From assembly GCF_900497805.2 (NCBI RefSeq), contig NW_020954636.1, forward strand, positions 1,071,970-1,135,969: 64,000 nucleotides of DNA. Direction: 5' to 3'. Of the stretch, positions 11,924-24,231 are shown in pieces. Position numbers and translations under genes: made by a program. Origin of the DNA: Vombatus ursinus (lineage: Eukaryota; Chordata; Mammalia; Diprotodontia; Vombatidae). The notes beneath the pieces are model-generated. The model was given only the letters and a program-made list of their open reading frames with translations. It had not been told where the DNA came from and ran no database searches. Each line of letters begins with the position of its first letter. Position 1 is the stretch's first letter.

Positions 11924-13085
11924 CCTTTCTTCTAAGACCTTCCCAACAATCCCTACATCAGTCCAAGATCAAATCTTCAACCTTTAAGGCGTTCTTTAGT
12001 GCTCCAGAGATAATCCTTGACTAGAAACATCTTTAAATTTCATCTTTTGACTCCTGACTAGCTTCTCTCAGGTCATACCTTTTCCTGATTCTTACTGCCC
12101 CAAGATAGATCTTACAGGATCCAAATATCACCACTTTCCATAAGGTTGGATCTTGAGGGAGGACTCTGAATAGTCAATGTAATCATCTGCCTCTTAATAG
12201 ACTGCTTTACAAGGAAAGATACTCTGCTTGGAATTATTCCTCAATGATTGGCATAATCTGACTTCTTCACACTCTTTTCCCTATAGTTCTGAATCCCAGT
12301 TATTGATTTGCAAAACTCACTCCCCGTCCCCAACTTCTTGCTCCTTTACTTTTGTCCCCTTTAACTCTACTCCCCAAATGTACCACCCCAGAACTGCCTG
12401 CCTCACCCATTCTGCTCTGTGGAATGTTTCCTCTGTAATTATCAAATCGACTTTCACCTTAAAGTTTTTTCTTTCTCGCTCCTTTCTTTTGACTCTCACC
12501 CAGTCCTAGTTTCCACCTGATAACACTCATTCCTGGCCAGTACTTTCCAGCACTGGTGCACCTTACTAATACCTCTCTCCTTCTCTCCTATTCACAGGCT
12601 ACCAAATGAAGCTGGAGATAATCATGAAACCATGCTGACTTGGTCCACTACGAAATAATAGTACATAATCTCAACTGGGCCTTTGCTACATCTAGGCAAC
12701 CCTTTCGCACCCCCTTAATCAATTTGCTATTCCATTCACTGCAATGATTGTCCTAAACATTCTTATCTCTCCTTATGCCCTCTGAAGCATCCCTTCCCAT
12801 GACCCTCTCATTTAAGAACCTCACCCCATACTTGACAGAAAAAAATGAGGCTATTCACTAAGAGTTTCCTCTTCTCTTCTCCCATGTCACATCACTCAGA
12901 AGTCTTCCTCCGCTATCTTTTCCACCCCTCTCTCATGAACAGATAGCCCTTTTCCTTGCCAAGGCAAATCTTTTGACATGTACCCTTGATCCTATCACAT
13001 CTTATAATCTTAAGCAGATTGCCTCTCTATCATCTCCCTCTCTCTCATTTTGAATATCTCTCCCTATCTACTAGCTCCTTCTTTG
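11924..13085 (+). repeat. Inverted duplication, left arm, inner part
   Basis: Continuation of the left arm after the L1 insertion. It is the reverse complement of about 44715-45890: CTAAGACCTTCCCAACAATC at about 11932 answers the reverse complement at 45850, and a block beginning CTACCAAATGAAGCTGGAGA (12599) answers 45190-45210. The inner end at about 13085 meets a CA microsatellite and another L1. The last ~550 bases are L2 sequence shared by both arms, so that L2 is older than the duplication. Confidence 0.87.
12540..13085 (+). mobile_element. L2 fragment, 5' part of ORF (left arm)
   Basis: Sense L2 (CR1 clade) sequence upstream of the reverse transcriptase core, matching 44715-45240 in inverse. 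It contains stretches typical of marsupial and monotreme L2, such as CTTGCCAAGGCAAATC and CTCCCTATCTACTAGCTCCT. No open frame of note. Confidence 0.75.
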
Positions 13086-13145
13086 CTGCCTACAAATACA
13101 CACACACACACACACACATACACATATATACACACATACATATAT
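13081..13145. repeat. (CA)n/(TA)n microsatellite
   Basis: CA run followed by mixed CA/TA repeats. It marks the inner limit of the left duplication arm and may have grown from the A-rich end of the adjoining L1. Confidence 0.88.
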
Positions 13146-13278
13146 AGGTAGAAGTACACTATATATATTTCTATTAATAAGCTCTTTCTCTGGAGGCAAA
13201 TAGCATCTTCCTTCATAGGTCCTTTGTACTTGATTTGAGTATATTATTCAGATTGATTTAGTCACTCAGAGTTGTTCT

Positions 13279-13426
13279 TTTTTTTGTTATGAGCAATAAG
13301 GGTTAAGTGACTTGCTCAGGGTCACACAGTTAGTAAGTGTTATGTGTCTGAGGCCGGATTTGAACTCAGGTTCTCCTGACTCCAAGGATGGAGCTCTATC
13401 CACTGTGCCACCTAGCTGCCCCTCAA
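13279..13426 (-). repeat. tRNA-derived SINE
   Basis: Antisense SINE in the L1 3' region, with target-site duplication AGTTGTTCT at 13270-13278 and 13427-13435. Confidence 0.93.
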
Positions 13427-13747
13427 AGTTGTTCTTAAAGCAATATTGTTGTTACTACATACAATATTCTCTTGATTCCGCTCATTATTTCATGCAAGTC
13501 TATCCATATTTTTCTAAGATTGTTGAACTCATCATTTCTTATAGCACCATAGTATTCCATGACAATCATATACCTCAACTTGTTAAACCATTTCCTAATT
13601 GATGGGCATCCCCACAATTTCTGGTTCTTTTTCACCACAAAGAGAGCTGCTATAAATACTTTATGACATTTAGGTTCTTTTCCTTTTTCCCTAATCATCT
13701 TCAGAAACATACCTAGCAGTGGTATTGCTGAGTCAAAGGGTATAGAC

Positions 13748-13950
13748 CAGGGGTGGGGAACCTGTGATCTTGAGGCCACATATGGCTTTCTAGGTCCTTG
13801 GGTTCAGCCTTTTGATTGAGTCCAAATTTTACAGAACAAATCCTTTTATTAAGGGGATTTATTCTGTAAAGTTTGGATTCAGTTAAAGGACAGTACTTGA
13901 GGACCTAGGGGGCCACATGTGGCCTTCAGGCCACAGGTTCCCCACCCCTG
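13748..13950. mobile_element. Short non-autonomous hAT transposon
   Basis: A 203-base DNA transposon with terminal inverted repeats CAGGGGTGGGGAACCTG and CAGGTTCCCCACCCCTG (the inner bases drift). It is flanked by an 8-base target-site duplication GTATAGAC (13740-13747) and GTATAAAC (13951-13958), one mismatch. Inverted repeats starting CAGGGG with an 8-base duplication fit hAT (Charlie-like) elements. The middle also pairs with itself (GGCCACATATGGC near one end, GGCCACATGTGGCC near the other). It has no coding capacity. It sits in the L1, so it moved later. Confidence 0.9.
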
Positions 13951-16900
13951 GTATAAACGGTTTAGTAACACTTTGGGCATAATTCCAGATTGCTCTCTAA
14001 AATAGTTGGATTGGTTCAGAGTTCCACCAACAGTGAATGTGTCCCAATTTTTCCACATACCCTCCAACATTTGTCACTTTACCTTTCAATCATTTTAGCC
14101 AATCTGATAGCTGTAAAATGATATTTCAATCTTACTTTAATTTACATTTCTCTAATCAATAATGATTTAGAGCATTTTTTCATATGACTATGTATTATTT
14201 TGATATCTTCATTGGAAAATTGCCTATTCATATCCTTTGACCATTTATCAATTGGGGAATGACTCATATTCTTATAAATTTGACAAAATTCTTTATATAT
14301 TTGAGATATGAGAACTTTAACTGAGAAACTGTAAAAATTTTTTTCACAATTTTCTGCTTGTCTTCTGATCTTGGCTACATTGGTTTTGTTTATTTAGAAA
14401 ACTTTTTAATTTAATATAATCAAAATTATCCATTCTGTACCTCAGAGTACTCTCTCTTATTTATACATAAATTATTTGCTTATCCATAAGTCTGATAGGT
14501 AATATGTTTCATTTTTTTCAAATTTTCTTGTAATATTTCTCTTTATATCTAGATCGTGTATCCATTTTGACCTTATCTTGGTAAATGGCGTAAGATATTG
14601 GTCTAAGCCCAATTTCTACCAGACTGTTTTCCAGGTTTCCCAACAATTTTTACCAAATAATGAATTTTTATCTCAAAAACTTGTCAAACACAAGGTTACT
14701 GCAATTATTTGCTGCTGTGCATTGTATGTCTATTCTGTTCCATTGATCTGTCTTTCTTTTTCTTAGCCAATACCAGAAAGTTTTGATAATTATAGCCTTA
14801 TAACATAGTTTAAGATCTGTAGCTAAAAATCCTTCCTTTACATTTTTTTCATCAGTTCCCTTGATATTCTAAACCTTTCATTCTTCCAAATGAATTTTGC
14901 TATTTTTTTTTCAAATTAAGTAAAATAATTTTTTGGTAATTTAATTGAGATGGCTTTGAATAAATGGATTAGGTGAAATTCTCATTTCTATTATATTGGC
15001 CCTGCCTACCCATGAAGAATTAATATTTCTCCAATTATTTAAATCTGATTTTATTTGTATAAAAAGTTTTTTTTTAAAATAATTTTGTTCATATAGTTCC
15101 TGGATTTGTTTTGGCAGGTTGCTGGGTTAGTTTCCCAGTATTTTGTCCTGTCTAAAGTTATTTTAAATGAGATATCTCTTACTATTTATTTTTGCAAGGT
15201 TTTCTTGGTGATATATAGGAATGCTAATGATTTATATGGGTTTACTTCATATCCTGTTACTTTGATTTAAAAGTACTAATTGTTTCAACTAACTTTTTAG
15301 TTGTGTCTTTGGGATTTTCCAAGTATATCATTATATCACCTGCAAAAAAGAGATAGTTTTATCACCTCATATCCTATTCTAATTCCTTCTATTTCTTTTT
15401 CTTCTCTTATTGCTATTGCTAGAATTTTCAACACAATATGTAATAATATTGGTGATAGCAGCCATCCTTATTTCACTCCTGATTTTATTGGGAAGGCTTC
15501 TAGCATATCCCCATTACAAATAATGCTTGCTGATGGTTTTAGATAAATGTTTATTATCAATTTAAGGAAAAAAATACATTTATACCTATATTTTCAAGGG
15601 TTTTTAATAGAAATGAGTTATCAAAAGCTTTTTCTGTATCTATTGATATAATCATGTGATTTTGTTACTTTTATTACTAATATAATAAATTACGTCAGTA
15701 GTTTTACTCATGTTAAACCATTCCTGCTTTTCTGGTATAAATCCCACTTGGTCACAATGTACAATCTTCATAATACATTGTTGTAATCTTTTAGTTAGTA
15801 TTTTATTTACAATTTTTGCATCCATCTTCATTAATGCAATTGGTTTATAATTTTATTTTGCTGCTTTTACTCTTCCTGGTTTAGGTGTCAATAACATTTG
15901 TTTCATAAAAAGAGTTTGGTAGGACCTCTTATTTTCCTATTATTCCAAATAATTTATTTAATATTGGAATTAGTTGTTCTTTAAATGTTTGGTAGAATTC
16001 ACATGTAAGTTCATCTGGTCCTGGTGTTTTTTCCTTTGGAAGATCATTTATGGCCCATTCAATTTCTTTTTCTAAAATAAGTGTTTTTAGATATTCTATT
16101 TCCTTTTCTGTCAGTCTAGGCAATTTACATTTTTGTAAATATTCTTCCATATTACTTAAAATTTTAAATTTATTGGCATATAATTGAGCAGAATAACTTC
16201 CTATAATTGCTTTTATTTCACCTTCATTAATGTATACTCACCTTTTTCATTTTTAATACTAGTAACTAGTAATTTGGTTTTCTTCTCTCTTTTTAAAAAT
16301 TATATTAACCAGTGGTTTATCTATTTTGTTGGTTTTTTCATAAAACCAACTCTTAGTTTTATTTATTAATTCAATGGTTTTCTTACACTCAATTTTATTA
16401 ATCTCATTTTTAATTTTTATGATTTCCAATTTAGTGTTTAATTGGGGCATTTTAGTTTGTCCTTTTTCTAATTTTTTAAATTGCCTACCCTGTTCATTGG
16501 TCTGCTCTTTCTCTAATTTATTCATATAAGCATTTAGAGATAGAAATTTTCCTCTGATTACTGCTTTTGCTGTGTCTCATAGGTTTTGATAAGTTGTCTC
16601 ATCATTCTCTTTAATGAAATTATTCTTTCTAAGATTTGTTCTTTAACCCACTCATTCTTTAATATTAGGCTGTTTAGTCTTCAATTAATGAATTAATATC
16701 ATTTGAATGAATAAATTATATTAATTTTTATTCTGTTTCCATGGTCCCTTATTACATATAATTTTTATTGCATTGTAATCTGAAAAATGTGCATTTAATA
16801 TTTCTGCTTTTCTGCATTTAACTATAAAATTTTTTTCACTTGTAATTCATTTAACTTGTCCTTTAAAAATTTATATGCTATAGTATATACATATAGGTAT

Positions 16901-17137
16901 AGTACTGATATTGCTTCATTGTCTATGGTACCATTTATCATAATGTAGTTTCCCTGTCTATCTTTTTTCATTAAGTTTATTTTAGCTTTAATTTTGTCTG
17001 AGATCATAATTATTACCCCTGCTTTTTTTGTGTCAGCTGAAGCATAATAAATTCTCTTCCAGCCCTTTATTTTAACTCTGTGTGTATCTCTTATTTTAAA
17101 TGTGATTCTTATAAATAACATATTGTTGGATTCTGAT

Positions 17138-17302
17138 ATTTTTTTTGTTTTTTTTTGGAGGTTTTTTTGGCTAGGCAATTGGTTAAGTGACTTGCCCAGG
17201 GTCACACAGCTAGTAAGTGTTATGTGTCTGAGGTGGGATTTGAACTGAGGACCTCCTGAATCCAGAGCTGGTGCTCTATCCACTGCACCACCTAGCTGCC
17301 CC
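17138..17302 (-). repeat. tRNA-derived SINE in L1 ORF2
   Basis: Antisense SINE with target-site duplication TTGGATTCTGAT at 17126-17137 and 17303-17314. It falls in the endonuclease part of the old L1. Confidence 0.95.
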
Positions 17303-17595
17303 TTGGATTCTGATTTAATCCATTCTGCTATCCATTTCTGTTTTGTGGGTGATTTCATCCCATTCACATTTGAAGTTATAATTACTATATGTGTATTTCC
17401 CTCCACCTATTTTTCCTCACTATTATCCTTCTCATCTTCTCTTTTTACACTGTCACTTCTCACACTTTTAATTCACTTCTAACCATTATAAATCTGCACC
17501 CTTTATAAGAATTCCTCCCATTACCTTCTTATTCCTCTATCTGCCCACCCCTCTAAGAGTACCTCCCTTATCCTCTCCCCAACTTTCCTAATTCT

Positions 17596-18528
17596 TTTTT
17601 TCTTTTAAAGACTTTTATTAACAGGTGCTTGCAGTTTGTGGATTTTTTAAAAAATCAGGTGTACTCTTATACAAATTAAAAATGAGGTTCTTAAAGATCT
17701 CAACTTGAAAAGATATGAAACAATTAAAAAATCTTTAAACACGTATTGAGAAAACCAGGCTTTTAAAAAAAAAATTTGTCATTCCCCAAAAGAGACTTCT
17801 TTAGGTAAAAGTAATAAAAACCCCATGCTGCATAGATAATGCAGAGAGTTCTAGTAATCTGGTCAATAGCAAAAAGCAAGCACTTGGGTCTTCCATTCCA
17901 AATCTCTTACTCATTTCTTATTATTGCTGGAATTTCATACTCTTTCTTCTTGTATGATGACTAAACTGGATGATGGTGGAGATGGTAAGTCGGTATTTAC
18001 TCAGCCCCACCTTGCTCAGCCTCAAGAGGTGGCTGCTTTTGTCTCTTTGCCATTTTGTGGTTTAGGATTCTATGGGTGTCTGCAGTAATTGAAGTTATGG
18101 CGGTACCGACGTTGAGGTGGCTGCTGATCCTGAGTCTCATTGCCTTGGTTTCTGTCTAGGTTGTCTTGGACGAGAAAGGCTCCTGCGGAATTGTGGTCTA
18201 CAGCCCCGACACACATTCTCTCTGGTGTACCTTGTTCTTCTGCACCCTGGTTGTCAGCACCCTCCATGACTTCTCTCTGCAGAGGAGGGTTCGAATACTG
18301 TGCTCGACGCTCGTAGGGTCTCCGCATGTAGTAGTAAGGTGGGAGCTGCGGTCTGCAGCGGGGACAGAGGCTGGTCTTCTGGAGCACTCCCTGATTCCTC
18401 ATTCTTTTCCCCATTCTCACTATTCTGGTAATTCTGCAGGCAGTTCCATGGAGGACCCCTACGACGTGGATAACCGGTGGGCTGCACATTTACTGCCTTT
18501 AACTGGAACGCCTCCAGTAACCTGTAAC
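17596..18528 (-). pseudogene. YBX1P: YBX1 processed pseudogene, 5'-truncated
   Basis: Retrocopy of the mRNA for Y-box protein 1, a cold-shock-domain RNA/DNA-binding protein. Only the C-terminal arginine/acidic tail and the 3'UTR are kept. Minus-strand reading gives [38 protein letters not shown] and [13 protein letters not shown], and ends AEQGGAE with a TAA at 17997-17999. The roughly 400-base 3'UTR (TGCAGCATGGGGTTTTTATT, rc near 17825) is well preserved, with an A-rich tail at 17596-17610. The cold-shock domain and 5' end are missing: homology stops at about 18528. Frame changes and stops break it. It lies between an antisense L1 and a sense L1 fragment. Confidence 0.93.
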
Positions 18529-19232
18529 TTGAGCAAATGTGACAAATATTGGAAGGGATGTGAAAAAATTGTGACACATTCATGGTCGGTGGAACTGTGA
18601 AATGATCCAACCATTTTGGAGAGCAATCTGGAATTATGCCCAGAATGTTATTAAACTGTCTATGCCCTTTGACTCAGCAATACCACTGCTTGCTACGTTT
18701 CCCAAGACGATTAGGGAAAAAGAAAAAGAACCTATACGTCCTAAAATATTTAAAGCAGCTCTCTTTGTGGTGGCAAAGAACTGGAAATTGTGAGGATGCC
18801 CATCAGTTGGGGAATGGTTGAACAAGTTGTAGTATATGATTGTGATGGAATTCTACTGTGCTTTAAGAAATAATGAGCTTGATGGTCTTAGAAAAAAAAT
18901 ATGGATAGACTTGCATGATATACTGAGCAAAGCCAAGAGAATGTTGTGTACAGTAACAACAATATTGTTTTAAGAACAACTCTGAGTGACTTAGTCATTT
19001 TGACTGTTACAAATACCCAAATTAACTACAAATTCCTACATAGGAAGGAAGATGCTATTTGCATCCAGAAAAAGAAGTGATAAATAGAAGTATGTATAGA
19101 ATGGTTTTCCACATATATGCACATATATGTATATATACATATTTGTGTCTAATGGTAGCTATGGGGGGGAGGAAAAAAAAGAAAAAATTACATGATAACT
19201 TTATTATATATTTAAAAGGAATAGAAAGTTGT
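18529..19232 (+). mobile_element. L1 3' fragment
   Basis: Sense L1, 5'-truncated: the last part of ORF2 ([17 protein letters not shown] near 18655-18715, VVAKNWKL near 18770) and the 3'UTR with a TA-rich stretch and a G-run before an A-rich end. Confidence 0.85.
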
Positions 19233-19352
19233 ACATAATAGATGTGCAGTTCTATAAAACTTGGACTCAGTCAAAAAGCCGCACTCAAGGACCTAGTAGG
19301 CCAACATAGTGATGTCATTTTGGTGCTCTTCAAGAATGAAGAACAACCACTG
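19233..19352. mobile_element. hAT half-copy followed by RTE 3' tail
   Basis: 19236-19305 resembles the right half of the short hAT element at 13748-13950 (AAGGACCTAGTAGGCCA). 19306-19352 reads as the 3' end of an RTE-type LINE: TAGTGATGTCATTTTGGTGC, then CTTCAAGAATGAAGAACAAC. Both are short and the boundaries are approximate. Confidence 0.6.
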
Positions 19353-19805
19353 ACCAATAATGGAGTATGGATGTTGATATACACAAATTTCTAGAGGACC
19401 TTCTCCTGTTCTAGGCTCTCTTTCTGGATTTTTCTTTGGTGATTCAGAACTGTAGTAGAACTGGACAGGGAGATACATGATTGCAAGCCAAGGACAATTC
19501 ATCTTGAAAGAAATGAATGCAAATCTCCCACAGGCTCAATTACTGTTGTTCCATTTGCATCCCTTTGATTTACATTGTATTTGACTAATTTTTAACAAAG
19601 TTAGAATGAGTTGGAATGCTCTTCTGTTTATACTATGAATCCATCCACTCCTCCACTTCTGTAGATGCTCTGCTTTTTTATTTGTTTATTTAGTTAAAAA
19701 TCTTCCTTGCCTTCAACTATGGCCCTAGAATTTACTTCCACAAATTCTTTCAGGGTTTAACTGGTTACTTAAAGGAATCTGGAGATAGCTATTTCAAACA
19801 CTTAA
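19320..19805 (+). repeat. Direct duplicate, copy 1
   Basis: Matches 59930-60465 in the same orientation: for example CATCTTGAAAGAAATGAATG, TTGATTTACATTGTATTTGA and CTTGCCTTCAACTATGG with few changes. It starts in an RTE tail and continues into sequence I cannot assign to a repeat family. It ends where an L1 begins (19806). Either a segmental duplication or an unrecognised interspersed repeat. Confidence 0.82.
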
Positions 19806-21690
19806 CTTAAGCTTAAAAATATAACATAAACATTAAGGACCAATTATAAGGGACTTAATAAGGTCGAATTGTTTACTTCTCATATATGAAAATGTTATCA
19901 GTACTTTTATGACTGTTATTTTTATTTAAGTTGTTTGAAAGAAAGGCTTGGGCTGAGCTGAGTATGATGGCATGATTCTAAAAAATGGTGTAGGGAGAGA
20001 TTAAAAAGGAGCAATTATCTCATACAAATGAGGCAAAAAAGGAAAAACTGATACAGAAGAATCTAGTAGGGGGGAGGGTGAGTAGTACTGAAACATTATT
20101 CTCATCAAGAATGAGTTAAAGAGGGAACACCCTATATATCTAGAAGGGTATAAAAGTCTTCTAAACTCAGAAAGAAATAAGGTGGGGTGAGAGGATAAGG
20201 GAAGGTCTCTTGGAGGGGTGAGTAGGTTAAGGAATAGAAGAGAAAGGTTGCAGGTAAAGCAGAAGAATGAGGAGGGATAGGAATAGGGTGAGATGGATAG
20301 TGAGGAAAACTAGGAAGGAGGAAAATATACAAGTAATTATAGCTTAAAATGTTAATGGGATGAATTTACCCATAAAATGGAAACTGACAGATTGAAAATC
20401 TAAATCCAACAATATGTTGCTTTTAGGAAAGGCTATGAAAGTGAGAGATACACAGAAACATAAAATAAAGGCCAGAAGTAGAATTTATTACGTAAAAAAA
20501 GTAGGGGTAGTAATCATGATCTCAGATGAAGTTAAAGTTAAAATAGATTTAATGAAAAGAGAAAAATAGGGAAACTATACTGTGTCAGCCATATTATTCA
20601 ATATTATTTTAGGTCATTTAAAATAACTAGAGAGTAAAAACTACCTGAAAGTATACCTGCCAAAACAGACACAAGAACTGTGTGAACATAAACTTGAAAC
20701 ACTTTTTATACAAATAAAGTCCGATTTAAATAATTGAAGTAATATTTATTGTTCATGGGTAGATAAAGCCAATATAATAAAAAAAAGACAATTTAACCTA
20801 AGTAATCTATTTATATAATGCCATCCCAATTAAATTACTAAAAATTATCTTAATGAGTTAGAAAAAAATAATAACAAAGTTCATTTGGAAGAATTAAAGG
20901 TCAGGAACTTCAAAGAAACCAGGGGAAAAAAGATGTGAAGGAAGCAGATTCAGTAGTATCAGACTTAAACTGTATTATAAGGTGAGAGCATTATTGAAGT
21001 ATAAAATGGATAATTTTGATTATTTTAAAATAAATTTTTCTTGTATAAATAAAACTTATATAGCCAAGAATAGAAGGGATGCAGAGAACTGAAAAAAAAA
21101 AACTTTCATAGATAATCTCTCAGATAGAATGTGATTAGATTGGAATAGTGTTGTGGTGTAGGAAATGATGAGCTAGTTAATTTAGAATAACATGATAAGA
21201 CTTGGGCTTATGAAGGAAAATGCTATCCACCTTCAGAGAAACAGATGACAAGTGGAAATAAGCATAGTATGGTCCTATATATAGTATATATGTGTGTGTT
21301 TATAGATATCTGTGTATAGATATTGTGTGTATACATAGATATACACATATACTTTCATACTTATATGTACATGTGTGTATGTGTGTGTGTGTGTATGTGT
21401 GTGTATATGTATACCTGCACTTAATTGTAGCTTTCTTTGTGGGGAGAGGGTAATAATAATGTAAAAAGTGCATAGCAGAGAACAAAAGAAAACTTACAAG
21501 GAAGCAAAGAAAAGCTGGACAGCTTTGAAAACAATGTGTAATATTTATTATATAGGTTTTCTTGAAATGGAAATTTATTGTTTTATACTCAATCTTCTCA
21601 CATTCTACTGTGTACATGGCAATGCTTTTTTCTTTTCTTATTTTATATTTAAGTTTAAAATAAATTTGAAAACTTACAAAAAAAGAGAAA
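19806..21690 (+). mobile_element. L1, sense, internally deleted
   Basis: Begins in the inter-ORF region (ACCAATTATAAGGGACTTAA), passes the start of ORF2 (endonuclease part near 20340-20580), then jumps to the end of the reverse transcriptase region (TACCTGCCAAAACAGACACA) and runs to an L1 3'UTR with TA/TG repeats (21270-21400) and an A-rich tail. Stops are frequent. Confidence 0.75.
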
Positions 21691-22310
21691 TTATGTAATG
21701 TCGCAAAATGCTTAGTATTGTTCTCAATTTTGTGGTTCCAAAATTTTAGTTTCTCAATTATACTTTTAACTTTATCTTGAACATTGAATATATTTGTATT
21801 CTTACCCTGTAATGATCTATAGAGTTCATTCATTTTTGAAGCATTGTCTGTTAAATATGCCAATCTTTGTATCTATGTCATGCCATTTGATGCTTCACAT
21901 ACCCCTTCAGGTGAAAAGGATGATTAGAAAAGATTGCACCTAACTCTTTTCTCAATTCAAATAGATGAGCAATAACTTTTCCACAGGAAAGCCATCTAAC
22001 ATTTCTGTGTGTTTAAAGTGTATCAAACTTAATACCCATCTGTCTGAATAAAATGATAAACAATTAAGAATTAGTCTTGATTTTATAAATTTTAATAGCA
22101 TTATCTAATACATTTTTAAGTTGTGCCATTCTCTGTGATGCTGACACATTGTTATGTTATGTTGCAGTGTGTCCATTTCATGTTAATTTTTTTTAACATG
22201 TCAAACAACACCCTCAATATTCCCAGTCATTGATTTTGCTCCAGCTGTGTAAATTTCACAAGAGGACTTTTTGATTTGTTTTCCTTCAAATTCATTATTA
22301 TGAATTAATT
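21691..22310 (-). pseudogene. hAT (Charlie/ZBED-like) transposase relic
   Basis: Minus-strand reading shows, in order: AGAKSMTGNIEGVV (the TDGA.AMTG..GVV block of hAT transposases), then HTEMLDGFPVEKLLLIYLN (the HTEVRWLSRGKVL..LFEL block), then MAYLTDNASKMNELYRSLQG and IEKLKFWNHKIEN (the LAYLADIF..LNELNL.LQG block). The order and spacing fit the central part of a hAT transposase of the kind domesticated as SCAND3/ZBED5-like genes. Stops and frame changes are scattered, so it is a fossil. It is cut at 21691 by the L1. The N-terminal zinc finger and the C-terminal dimerisation domain are not visible. Confidence 0.78.
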
Positions 22311-22504
22311 AGGTTAAAAAATATCTCCCCCAATTATATGTTCTGTTAATTGATGATAAAATAGTGTATTCTCTTATGCTTTACCATCTTTCAGCTATCT
22401 GATAAATACACCATGTCTAGTCCTTTGCAGCCACTAACAGTTTCTCTTTCTTGACACAGTTGCAAAAACATCTACTTGAGAAATGAACCTGAAAGTTTAA
22501 AACA

Positions 22505-23440
22505 AACATTGAGAAATTTATTTGATAACCATTTATTAAATGCTCACTATGTGTCAGGTACTGTGCTAAACACTGGAAATACAAAGAAAAACAAAAGACA
22601 ATCCTTGCTCTCAAGGAACTTACAGTCTAATGAGGGAGACAACAGGAAAACAAGTATGTACAAACAAGCTATATACAATGTAAATTGGAAATAATCAAGA
22701 AAGGGAAGATCTTAGAATTGAGGGGGATCTGGAAAGGTTCCCTGGAGAAAGTGGGATTTTAGTCGGACTTCAAGGAAGTCAGGAGGTGGAGATGAGAAGA
22801 GACAATTCCAAGCAAGTGGAGCAGTCGGTGACAATATCTGGAGTCTGGATATGGGCTGACTTATTCAAGGAACACTAGCAAGAAGGCCAGTGTCCCAGTA
22901 TTACAGAGAATTTGGTGAGGTGTGAGGTATAAGAAATTTGGCAAAGTGTGTGTGTATGTAGGGGACAGGTTAAAAAGGGCTTTGAATGCCAAACAAAGGA
23001 TTATATTTGATCCTGGAGGTGATAGAGAGCACTGGAGTTTATCGAGTTGGGTGTGTGTGTGTGTGTGTGTGTGTGTATGACATAGTCATACCTGAGTTTC
23101 AGGAAGATAACTGACAGATGAGTGGATGATAGATTGGAGTGGGGAGAGAGTTGTAGAAAGGAGCCCAACCAGCACGGTGTTGCTATAGTGCAAGCATCAG
23201 GTGATGAGGGCCTGCCCCAGGGTGGCGGCAATGTCAAAGCAGAGAAGAAGGCACATGAAAAAGATGTGATGATGGTAAAATCAATGGCTCTTAGCAATAG
23301 ACTGAATATGGGACAGTAAAAGGAAGATTGAGATGTTGAGGATGACAGCTAAGTCACATGCCTGGGTGACTAGAAGAATGGTGGTAGCCCCAATAATAAT
23401 AGAGAAGTTGGGAAGAGGGGAAGAATTAGCAGAAAGTAGG
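22505..23440 (-). mobile_element. L2 3' half
   Basis: Antisense L2 from its 3' end (TAATGAGGGAGACAAC, rc of the L2 tail) through GGGCTTTGAATGCCAAAC (rc of TTTGGCATTCAAAGCCC) into the end of the ORF. A (TG)n run at about 23050-23076 interrupts it. Confidence 0.85.
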
Positions 23441-23900
23441 CAGATTTCAGAAAAACCTGGAGAGACTTATACAAACTGATGCAGTGAAGTGAGCTGAACC
23501 AGAAAAACCTAGTACACAGTGACAGCAACATGATTCAAGACCATTACAAAAGACTTATAATAGAAAATGCTATCTATATTCAGAGAAAGAACTGATTGAA
23601 TCTGCATGCAGATTCAAGCATACTATTTTCACTTTCTTTTTTTTGTTTGTTTTTTTTCCTCTGCAAACTATAATTTTTTTTGCAAACTGTTTCTTTGTTC
23701 ACAACATGACTAATATGAAAACAGGTTTTACATGATTGCACGTATACAACGTATCTTAAATTGCTTACCATCTTGTGGAGGAGGGAGGGAATGGAAGGAG
23801 GGGGAAAATTTGGAATTCATAATTTTATTAAAAATGGATGTTAAAAATTGTCTTTACATGTAATTGGAAAAAATAAAATACTATGAACAAAAAGAAAAAA
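23441..23900 (+). mobile_element. L1 3' end, 5'-truncated
   Basis: Sense L1: ACCTGGAGAGACTTATACAA, then the 3'UTR and an A-rich tail near 23880-23900. Confidence 0.83.
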
Positions 23901-24231
23901 AAGTACACTTAACTCTAACCAATTGGTATGTGGGTATTTTGCATGTAAGCATGAGTACATCCTACTGGAAAACCAGGAAAACAGAGAAAGCTGTTTGTAT
24001 TACCTGTCTAGCCTGGGGTTTCTCTGGGAGTCTGAAATAGAATCCCAGAATCCCAGAGTTGGAAGAGACCTCAGAGGCCATCCAGCCCAACCCATGCTTT
24101 CACAAGAATCCACTTTACCACTTGCCTGAGAAATGATCATCCAGATTTTGTTTGCATACCTCCAGTGAAGGGGAGCTTACTACCTCCTCTGGTAGTCCAT
24201 TCCACTTTTGTACAGCTCTAAGTATTGGGAG

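Larger units (their letters stand above)
13146..17595 (-). mobile_element. L1, 5'-truncated, old, most of ORF2
   Basis: Antisense L1 from 3'UTR to the inter-ORF region. Broken ORF2 pieces include [17 protein letters not shown] near 13730, RT-linker pieces at 15929-16150 and 16259-16525, and the endonuclease start ITSNVNGMKSPTKQKW near 17390, split by a SINE. It also carries a SINE and a short hAT element near its 3' end. It ends at 17595, where a YBX1 retrocopy starts. Confidence 0.85.

Noticed and set aside
16822-17406. 194-codon minus-strand frame
   Set aside because: It is a chance fusion of broken L1 ORF2 with an inserted SINE.
18166-18600. 144-codon plus-strand frame
   Set aside because: It is the antisense shadow of the YBX1 retrocopy.
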